From positions 1,240,001 to 1,304,000 of the forward strand of contig NZ_CP021138.1 of NCBI RefSeq assembly GCF_002162035.1: DNA of 64,000 nt. Reading direction: 5' to 3'. Shown one piece after another: positions 58,701-64,000 of the stretch. The notes under the pieces are model-generated. The model worked only from the letters and a program-made list of their open reading frames with translations, had not been told where the DNA came from and ran no database searches. The first letter of the stretch is position 1, and every line of letters starts with the position of its first letter. The position numbers and the translations under genes were made by a program. Origin of the DNA: Sulfuriferula sp. AH1 (GTDB lineage Bacteria > Pseudomonadota > Gammaproteobacteria > Burkholderiales > Sulfuriferulaceae).

Positions 58701-59373
58701 CTGGACGCCGGAAAACGCCGTCGGTATCGGCGGTGCCTACATGTGCGTGTACGGCATGGAAGGCCCCGGTGGTTACCAGTTTGTCGGCCGCACCATACAG
58801 ATGTGGAACCGCTACAAGCAGACTGCCGATTTCATCGACGGTAAGCCATGGTTGTTGCGCTTCTTCGACCAGATCCGCTTTTATCCAGTGTCGGAAGACG
58901 AATTGCTGCAACTGCGCGAAGATTTTATTGCGGGTACGTTCAAGCTCAAAGTGGAAGAAACCACATTCAGCCTGCGCGAATACAACCAGTTCCTGCAGGA
59001 CAACAATGCCGACATTGCCGCATTCAGGGACAAGCAGCATGTTGCTTTCAATGCCGAGCGCGAGCGCTGGCAGGCAAACGGCCAGGCTGATTATGCATCG
59101 GATGTTACCGTTGCCGAAGCGGCAACCGATAGCGAGCTGGATTTGCCGCCTAACAGTCGTGCTGTTGCGGGGCATGTGGCGGGAAATATCTGGAAGATAG
59201 AAGTGGCGGAAGGCGATACGGTGCAGGCGGGAGATACCCTGCTGATCATCGAATCCATGAAGATGGAAATCAACGTGGTAGCGCCGGTTGCCGGAAAAAT
59301 AATACGTATGTTCTGTCGCGAGGGCAGCCAGATTGCTGCCGGACAGGACTTGCTGGTAATACAAGGGGAATGA
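55771..59373 (+). CDS. Guanidine (urea) carboxylase, biotin-dependent
   Basis: A 1200-residue biotin-dependent carboxylase. The biotin carboxylase domain (about 1-450) has [16 protein letters not shown] and [17 protein letters not shown]. The KipA/KipI-type carboxyltransferase domains (~455-1000) follow, and the biotin carrier motif ESMKMEI (biotinyl Lys about K1164) is at the end. Usually annotated as urea carboxylase, its linkage to cgdAB and a guanidine riboswitch indicates guanidine as the real substrate, giving carboxyguanidine. Length is full. It overlaps atzF minimally: 1-nt spacing to the GTG. Confidence 0.92.
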   Translation: MFDKVLIANRGAIACRIIRTLKQLGIRSVAVYSEADAYSLHVAQADEAVCIGPAPAAESYLRAERILEVAQQTGAQAIHPGYGFLSENAAFAESCVASGIVFIGPTPDQMRRFGLKHTAREIAEQNQVPLLPGSGLLADAGHAQAEAARIGYPVMLKSTAGGGGIGMRLIWSADELLEAFQSVARLASANFKDAGIYLEKYVEQARHIEVQIFGDGKGNVVALGERDCSVQRRNQKVIEETPAPGLTDAQRARLLATAVQLGKAVNYQSAGTVEFVYDAQNGEFYFLEINTRLQVEHGVTEQVTGIDLVEWMVRQAANDLPALDSMTINPCGASIQVRLYAEDPGKNFQPSSGVLTEVVFPESARVDTWVERGSNIPPFYDPMVAKIIVTAADREQAIAGMQSALDATRIAGIECNLDYLRQIIRDHVFVAGRQTTRYLNALHYQAATIDVLEPGVQSSIQDYPGRQGYWDVGVPPSGPMDALAFRLGNRLLGNADNAAGLELTVAGPTLRFNRDSVIALTGAGMTAELDGEAFDFWRAQPVKAGSVLRLGNIQGDGCRSYLAVAGGFDVPDYLGSKSTFTLGQFGGHAGRTLRVGDVLHLGATPAAVQADVALDAALIPEYHSHWDIGVLYGPHGAPDFFTDADIDMFFATDWEVHYNSSRTGVRLIGPKPQWARTDGGEAGLHPSNIHDNAYAIGAVDFTGDMPVILGPDGPSLGGFVCPATIVQAELWKMGQLRPGNTVRFRRIGLDEAMQREQAQDSAIATLTPAADMNIFTMTTSTPVLHRLEIQDGQVAVTYRPAGDKYLLVEYGPLVLDINLRFRVHALMTCLQQKNIPGIIDLTPGIRSLQVHYNNQRLPLPQLMDALAMAESALANIEDLVVPARIVHLPLSWDDPSTRLAIEKYMQSVRKDAPWCPSNIEFIRRMNGLDSIEQVKEIVFNASYLVMGLGDVYLGAPVATPLDPRHRLVTTKYNPARTWTPENAVGIGGAYMCVYGMEGPGGYQFVGRTIQMWNRYKQTADFIDGKPWLLRFFDQIRFYPVSEDELLQLREDFIAGTFKLKVEETTFSLREYNQFLQDNNADIAAFRDKQHVAFNAERERWQANGQADYASDVTVAEAATDSELDLPPNSRAVAGHVAGNIWKIEVAEGDTVQAGDTLLIIESMKMEINVVAPVAGKIIRMFCREGSQIAAGQDLLVIQGE

Positions 59374-59374
59374 T

Positions 59375-61189
59375 GTGGAAAACTTGAGTCTGGATATCGC
59401 CAATTTGCAGGCGTTGTATCGTGCGGGTGCGCTGACGCCACGTGCGCTGGTGGATGTGGTGCTGGCACGTACTGCCGGGAATAATACTGATAATGCCTGG
59501 ATTTATCAGCTGCCTGCAGAGCAGCTGTATGCCTACGCAGATGCACTGGCGGACAAGGATCCGGCGCAGCTGCCGCTGTATGGGATACCGTTTGCCATCA
59601 AGGATAATATCGATCTGGCTAATGTACCGACCACTGCCGCGTGCCCGGAATTTGCGTATGTGCCGGAGCAAAGTGCTACGGTAGTGCAGCGGCTGATCGA
59701 TGCCGGTGCCATTCCGGTTGGCAAGACCAATCTGGATCAGTTTGCAACCGGCCTCAATGGCACGCGCTCGCCTTACGGCGCCTGTCGCAATGCCTTTGAT
59801 CCCGAGTATATCTCCGGCGGCTCCAGTGCCGGATCGGCAGTTGCCGTCGCCAAAGGCTGGGTCAGTTTCAGTCTGGGTACCGATACCGCCGGCTCCGGTC
59901 GCGTGCCCGCGGCATTCAATAATCTGGTCGGACACAAGCCGACTTGCGGCTGGCTATCGACTACCGGAGTAGTGCCGGCTTGCCGTTCGCTGGATACGGT
60001 GTCGGTATTCACCCTGACCGCGCAGGATGCGGAGCAGGTCGTCGCCGCTGCGGCCGGTATCGACGAAGCGGATATTTACTCGCGTAAAGTGGAAGGGCAC
60101 GGTTTCGATTTCGGCCGCGCCGCAACGTTTATCTTCGGCGTACCGCGTACCGAGCAATTGCAGTTTTTCGGCAACGCTGAAGCGGAACGCCTGTTCCGCG
60201 ATGCGGTAGCCCGGCTGCATGAGCTCGGCGGAGTGGCGATAGAGATAGACCTGGCACCGTTCCTGGAAGCCGCGCGGTTGCTGTATGACGGCCCATGGGT
60301 GGCGGAGCGTTATGTGGCGATCAAGGGTTTTTTTGACGCACATGCCGACAGGATATTTGCGCCGGTGCGGGAAATCATCGGAGGTGCAGCGCGCTATTCC
60401 GCAGCAGATGCCTTTGCCGGACAATACCGCTTGCGTGAACTGAAGCGCCAGGCTGATAAGGTATGGGCAGCGGTGGACTGCCTGGTGACGCCGACTGCCG
60501 GGACGATTTACACGATAGCCGAGATGCAGGCCGATCCGATCAGGCTGAACTCGAATCTGGGTTATTACACCAACTTCATGAATCTGCTCGATTATGCGGC
60601 GGTGTCGGTACCTGCCGGATTCCAGCGGGACGGATTGCCGTTCGGCATCACATTGGTAGCGCCTGCACATCAGGATGTGCCGCTGCTGCATCTTGCAGCG
60701 CGCTGTCAGCAGGCTGTGGCGACTCCGCTGGGGGCGACCGCTATCGCGCAGCCAGCCTTGTCAGTCGAATTGACTGCGGTGCTGCCGTCTGGCCAGGTAC
60801 GGGTAGCGGTGTGCGGTGCGCATTTATCCGGCCTGCCGCTGAACTGGCAGCTCATCCAGCGCGGCGCGCGGCTGGTGCAGGTTACGACCAGTTCGCCGGA
60901 TTACAGGTTTTATGCGTTAGCCGGTGGCCCGCCATATCGTCCGGGCATGGTGCGCGTACAGCCTGGCGAACAGGGCGGTGCGATTGCGGTGGAAGTATGG
61001 GAAATGCCGGCGCGCGAATTCGGCTCGTTCGCGGCCGGGATACCTGCACCGCTGGGCATAGGCACGATTACGCTGGCAGACGGTACTCGGGTTGCCGGTT
61101 TTGTATGCGAAAGCTATGCAATTGCTGATGCTATTGATATTACGCATCTGAACAGCTGGCGCATCTATTTGAAAAGCAAATGTAAATAA
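59375..61189 (+). CDS. atzF: Allophanate hydrolase
   Basis: A 604-residue amidase-signature enzyme, close to the 605 residues of AtzF. The Lys-Ser-cisSer triad appears as FAIKDNIDL and GGSSAGSAVAVA, with TDTAGSGRVPAAFNNLVGHK around the second Ser. The C-terminal ~140 residues form the separate AtzF C-terminal domain (VAGFVCESYAIADAIDIT). It splits allophanate into 2 NH3 and 2 CO2, finishing guanidine use. It starts with GTG one base after the carboxylase stop; an ATG frame at 59373 is not open for long. Confidence 0.94.
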   Translation: MENLSLDIANLQALYRAGALTPRALVDVVLARTAGNNTDNAWIYQLPAEQLYAYADALADKDPAQLPLYGIPFAIKDNIDLANVPTTAACPEFAYVPEQSATVVQRLIDAGAIPVGKTNLDQFATGLNGTRSPYGACRNAFDPEYISGGSSAGSAVAVAKGWVSFSLGTDTAGSGRVPAAFNNLVGHKPTCGWLSTTGVVPACRSLDTVSVFTLTAQDAEQVVAAAAGIDEADIYSRKVEGHGFDFGRAATFIFGVPRTEQLQFFGNAEAERLFRDAVARLHELGGVAIEIDLAPFLEAARLLYDGPWVAERYVAIKGFFDAHADRIFAPVREIIGGAARYSAADAFAGQYRLRELKRQADKVWAAVDCLVTPTAGTIYTIAEMQADPIRLNSNLGYYTNFMNLLDYAAVSVPAGFQRDGLPFGITLVAPAHQDVPLLHLAARCQQAVATPLGATAIAQPALSVELTAVLPSGQVRVAVCGAHLSGLPLNWQLIQRGARLVQVTTSSPDYRFYALAGGPPYRPGMVRVQPGEQGGAIAVEVWEMPAREFGSFAAGIPAPLGIGTITLADGTRVAGFVCESYAIADAIDITHLNSWRIYLKSKCK

Positions 61190-61303
61190 ATGAGTCATTA
61201 TACCGGATGCTTTTATTTGTGATTGTCTGTATATAAATCTATGTACGGGAATTGGGCGTTGATGAGATACATATATTTTCATTGTTTTTTAAATAAAGCT
61301 ATC

Positions 61304-61319
61304 TGGCATGCTTGTTGCT
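61304..61319 (+). promoter_or_regulatory. Second sigma-54 promoter, upstream of the amidase gene
   Basis: TGGCATGCTTGTTGCT matches the -24/-12 consensus (one mismatch, C to T, in TGGCAC; GG-GC spacing exact). The start would be near 61330, about 79 nt before the amidase ATG. No clear NtrC pair was found in the 115 bp between atzF and this site, so the enhancer may be upstream or shared. Confidence 0.75.
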
Positions 61320-61408
61320 TATTCATGGCCGTCAAAGCACAACAAGATCATAATCCCATCCTGCAGAAGTTAATTTAAAAGATTAACGGATAATTTAAAG
61401 GAAAGTAA

Positions 61409-62725
61409 ATGAAATCAATGAGTAAATGGAAGTTATCTGTGGGCTTGGCGCTGGCTGGTGCTACATTCGGTGTAGGTGCGTATACTTATGAGCAACTGTC
61501 AATGGAAGAAAAGCTTCGTATTGTTCCGGCAGCCCATGTTTCAGGTAAGCTGCATTTGCTTCCTGCAACTATGGAAACCACACAATGGGGATGGTTTGAC
61601 AATGCACAAACCCCGGTCATGACTATTATGCCTGGCGATACCGTTGCACTGGAAACCATGATGCATTCCCATAATCAGATTGTGCCTGGCACGACACTGG
61701 AAACCATTAAAAAACTGCGGATTGACAATCCGGGACGTGGGCCGCATACCCTCACAGGGCCGATTTTTGTGGAAGGTGCTGAGCCGGGCGATGTATTGAA
61801 GATACATATCAACAAGATTATGCCACGTTCTTACGCAACAAATTTCAATATTCCCGGCATGTTCGGTGAATTTCCCAAGGAATTCCAGGATGGTCAGGTT
61901 AAATATTTTTATCTGGATATGGATAAAAAAGTGACTGAATTTGCACCGGGAATTGAAATCCCATTGCACCCTTTTCCTGGAACGATAGGCGTTGCGCGAG
62001 CAGAACCCGGTAAATATAGCTCGGTTCCACCGGGACCATTCGGCGGAAATATGGATATTCGCGAGTTGACTGAAGGCACTACGTTGTACTTGCCTGTGTT
62101 TGTGAAAGGCGCACTATTATGGAGCGGCGACTCGCATGCGGCACAAGGCAACGGCGAAATTAACCTTACTGCACTGGAAACCGCCTTCAAGGAAATGAAT
62201 ATCACCGTTGATGTCATCAAGGGCACCAAACTTGATTGGCCTCGGATTGAAACATCCAGGAACTGGATCACAATGGGATATGACAATGATCTTAACAAGG
62301 CCTGGGACATAGCGAAAGCTGAAACGGGCAAATATCTTGGCCAGCAACGTGGCATCTCCCCGGAAAAAGCTGTCGGCCTGATGCAGAAAGTATCGGACTG
62401 TCGTATTTCGGAAGTGGTTAATATCAAAAAAGGTGTGTATTGCATGAATCCGAAGGATGCCAAATCCACAATCACAGTGGATCATCCTGTTGCTGAAACC
62501 AACCGCTATTGGGTTACTACTGCAACTGATGCTGATCTGAATAAAGCCATGGATCAAGCGTCAATGGCAATGATTGGTCTGTTGCAGGAGAAGAAAGGCT
62601 TGTCACGTCTGGATTCTTACGGGCTTGCGAGCATGTCCATGGATTGCCGTTTAGGCGATTTGTCCGATGATTCCAAAAGCGTACATTGCCTGATGCCGAA
62701 AAGCCTCTGGGTAGCCAAAAAATAA
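61409..62725 (+). CDS. Exported acetamidase/formamidase family enzyme
   Basis: A 438-residue FmdA/AmdA-type amidohydrolase. A hydrophobic N-terminal segment (about residues 9-26) looks like a signal peptide or anchor, so it is likely periplasmic. Family motifs include GPIFVEGAEPGDVLKIHI, PGPFGGNMDIRE and GDSHAAQGNGEINLTALE (metal-site His). It hydrolyses formamide or short amides to ammonia. Four Cys near residues 331-431 could form disulfides. The sigma-54 promoter upstream and the guanidine operon beside it suggest nitrogen scavenging. The start follows AAAGGAAAG. Exact substrate unknown. Confidence 0.83.
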   Translation: MKSMSKWKLSVGLALAGATFGVGAYTYEQLSMEEKLRIVPAAHVSGKLHLLPATMETTQWGWFDNAQTPVMTIMPGDTVALETMMHSHNQIVPGTTLETIKKLRIDNPGRGPHTLTGPIFVEGAEPGDVLKIHINKIMPRSYATNFNIPGMFGEFPKEFQDGQVKYFYLDMDKKVTEFAPGIEIPLHPFPGTIGVARAEPGKYSSVPPGPFGGNMDIRELTEGTTLYLPVFVKGALLWSGDSHAAQGNGEINLTALETAFKEMNITVDVIKGTKLDWPRIETSRNWITMGYDNDLNKAWDIAKAETGKYLGQQRGISPEKAVGLMQKVSDCRISEVVNIKKGVYCMNPKDAKSTITVDHPVAETNRYWVTTATDADLNKAMDQASMAMIGLLQEKKGLSRLDSYGLASMSMDCRLGDLSDDSKSVHCLMPKSLWVAKK

Positions 62726-62734
62726 GGCATGTTT

Positions 62735-62769
62735 AAACCGGGCGGAACCTCGGCATTTTCCCGGTTTTT
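62735..62769 (+). terminator. Likely terminator after the amidase gene
   Basis: An 8-bp stem (AAACCGGG with CCCGGTTT), loop of 17 bases and a T-tract of five, 9 nt after the stop. It separates the amidase transcript from the metal transporter. Confidence 0.6.
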
Positions 62770-62820
62770 CGGATGGAAAATTAACCTGCCGAGCAAAAAT
62801 GGTCAGCAAATTATGACGAC

Positions 62821-63741
62821 ATGATAAAAAGATTTTTGACAGTAATGATAATGATGCTATTGCTGGCATCGTTTTCAGTGTCGGCTGAAGATAAATTCAG
62901 GATAGTCACGACTACCTCGGATATGCAAAATTTGGTACAGGCTGTTGCCGGAACATTGGCAGACGTGACTGCAATTGCCTCGCCGGCACAGGATCAGGAA
63001 GAATTCCAGCCTCGTCCGACAGATATACTGAGGCTAAAAAACGCAAAAATGGTGGTACGAGTCGGATTGGATTACGATCTATGGCTAGACAGATTATTGC
63101 AGGAGGCGGGTAACCCAGACCTGTTGCCTGGAGGGCGCGGCTATATAGATGCGTCTAAGGGAATTGCGCTGCTCGAGATTCGCTCGGTATCTTTCGGACC
63201 ATCCATAGGGCATAACCATGGCGCAGGTAACCCTCATTATTGGCTAGACCCGGAAAATGCCAGAATAATCACGGCTTCCATACTGGAGGGCTTGTTGAAA
63301 TTGGATGTCAATCATGCCCAAATATATGAGAAGAATCGTACAGTATTCTTATCCCGTCTAACGCATGAAATAAATGGCTGGACCGGCCGACTTGCCAGAT
63401 TCCGGGGTGTTCCCATCATCGCATACCATAATAGTTGGCCCTATTTTGCTCGACGTTTTCGGCTCAACATCATTGATTACATAGAACCTAAAGTAGATGT
63501 GCCACCAAGTACAGCGCATCTGGTCGAATTGCTGACAGAAATGCAAACGCAGCACGTTAGAGTAATTATCAAGGCACCATTTGAGCCGACTCGGACGCCT
63601 GGACTGCTCGCCGGAAAAACTGGGGCAAAGGTGCTGGAGTTGGCACCTTCAGTGGGCGTTATTGCTGGGAAGGATACGTATTTCTCAATGATGGAATATA
63701 ACGTAACTCAGCTGGTTCAAGCATTTAGTAGAGCTGATTGA
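62821..63741 (+). CDS. Metal ABC transporter substrate-binding protein (ZnuA/TroA family)
   Basis: A 306-residue periplasmic protein with a signal peptide (about 23 residues, ending SVSA-ED). It has the cluster A-I fold with metal ligands NPHYWLDP (His), YHNSWPYF (His) and GKDTYFSMM (Asp). The first expected His ligand (usually in D-P-H-x-Y/F-E/Q-P) is replaced by DQEEFQPRP, with Glu in its place. It should bind Zn or Mn for the permease that follows. The His-rich loop of ZnuA is nearly absent (GHNHGAG only). Confidence 0.85.
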   Translation: MIKRFLTVMIMMLLLASFSVSAEDKFRIVTTTSDMQNLVQAVAGTLADVTAIASPAQDQEEFQPRPTDILRLKNAKMVVRVGLDYDLWLDRLLQEAGNPDLLPGGRGYIDASKGIALLEIRSVSFGPSIGHNHGAGNPHYWLDPENARIITASILEGLLKLDVNHAQIYEKNRTVFLSRLTHEINGWTGRLARFRGVPIIAYHNSWPYFARRFRLNIIDYIEPKVDVPPSTAHLVELLTEMQTQHVRVIIKAPFEPTRTPGLLAGKTGAKVLELAPSVGVIAGKDTYFSMMEYNVTQLVQAFSRAD

Positions 63742-63751
63742 GAGAAAATTT

Positions 63752-64000
63752 ATGAATGTTGTATTTCAATTATTGATACCTCCCTTCATTGCTACCTTGC
63801 TTTTGACTGTAATACATACCTATCTCGGGATACATGTGCTGCGTCGCAATGTTATTTTTGTTGATTTGGCGCTTGCACAAATTTCCGCATTTGGCGCCAC
63901 CGTAGCGTTTATGCTTGGTCATATGCCGCAGAGCGCTGCCGTATATGGCTATTCGCTTTTTTTTACCCTGCTGGGTGCCGCGTTACTTTCTTTTAGCCGG
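63752..64000 (+). CDS. Metal ABC transporter permease (ZnuB family), partial
   Basis: The first 83 codons, ending at the window edge. MNVVFQLLIPPFIATLLLTV begins it and YLGIHVLRRNVIFVDLALAQ is the typical ABC-3 permease opening; about two TM helices are visible. It starts 10 nt after the binding-protein gene, with AGAGAAAA as a weak ribosome site. The ATPase gene is not in view. Confidence 0.88.
   Translation, partial: MNVVFQLLIPPFIATLLLTVIHTYLGIHVLRRNVIFVDLALAQISAFGATVAFMLGHMPQSAAVYGYSLFFTLLGAALLSFSR

Noticed and set aside
58225-59403. 392-codon minus-strand ORF
   Set aside because: Antisense to the carboxylase C-terminal third, which is intact to the biotin motif; no family signature.

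Overview
The window looks like chromosomal DNA of a betaproteobacterium, probably of the Nitrosomonadales type. This is inferred from gene content and order: rpsA-ihfB-lapA-lapB-pyrF-ugd-hldE; sigma factor-DUF3619-DUF3106; tsaB-rimI with a psi-like protein; ratA-rnfH opposite smpB. I see no phage, IS element, CRISPR array, tRNA or rRNA. Almost all the DNA is coding, with many ATGA overlaps.

Region by region. (1) 1-10318, minus strand: pelABCDEF, the Pel exopolysaccharide operon (pelF runs off the left edge). It is flanked by a divergent UDP-sugar 4-epimerase (galE) and a GGDEF diguanylate cyclase. PelD keeps an RxxD c-di-GMP site, so precursor supply, second-messenger synthesis and the secretion machine sit together. 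(2) 12.7-21.3 kb: LMW phosphatase, RNase E, rluC, HAD phosphatase, sppA, a Rof-like Rho inhibitor, a sigma factor with two small envelope proteins, and a NifU-type scaffold. (3) 21.3-31.5 kb: purL, hsp20, a NYN/LOTUS protein, a family-6 DNA glycosylase, ompW, DsrE-like and HIRAN proteins, tsaB-rimI-holD-like. (4) 31.5-35.4 kb: an unknown small protein, then a MoxR/CbbQ AAA+ ATPase and a CbbO/NorD VWA protein that is frameshifted here. (5) 35.4-49.2 kb: smpB, ratA-rnfH, guaB-guaA-aroA-cmk-rpsA-ihfB, lapAB-pyrF, ugd (also frameshifted) and the heptose kinase gene. (6) 49.2-52.1 kb: a CHASE2 class III nucleotide cyclase overlapping a class II-type cyclic-nucleotide phosphodiesterase. (7) 52.1-61.2 kb: a guanidine-assimilation operon (ABC permease and ATPase, carboxyguanidine deiminase subunits, guanidine/urea carboxylase, allophanate hydrolase). 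(8) 61.2-64.0 kb: an exported formamidase/acetamidase-like enzyme, then a metal ABC transporter running off the right edge.

The most interesting region is 52.1-62.7 kb. Upstream of the guanidine genes are, in order, two NtrC-like sites, a near-perfect sigma-54 promoter and a guanidine-I (ykkC) riboswitch. A 21-codon ORF with a strong Shine-Dalgarno lies where the substrate-binding-protein gene often sits. A second sigma-54 promoter precedes the amidase gene. This suggests dual control: nitrogen limitation sets initiation and guanidine gates the leader, with a neighbouring amidase under the same kind of promoter.

Both apparent frameshifts are one base short at G/C runs. Consensus error is therefore as likely as real mutation.
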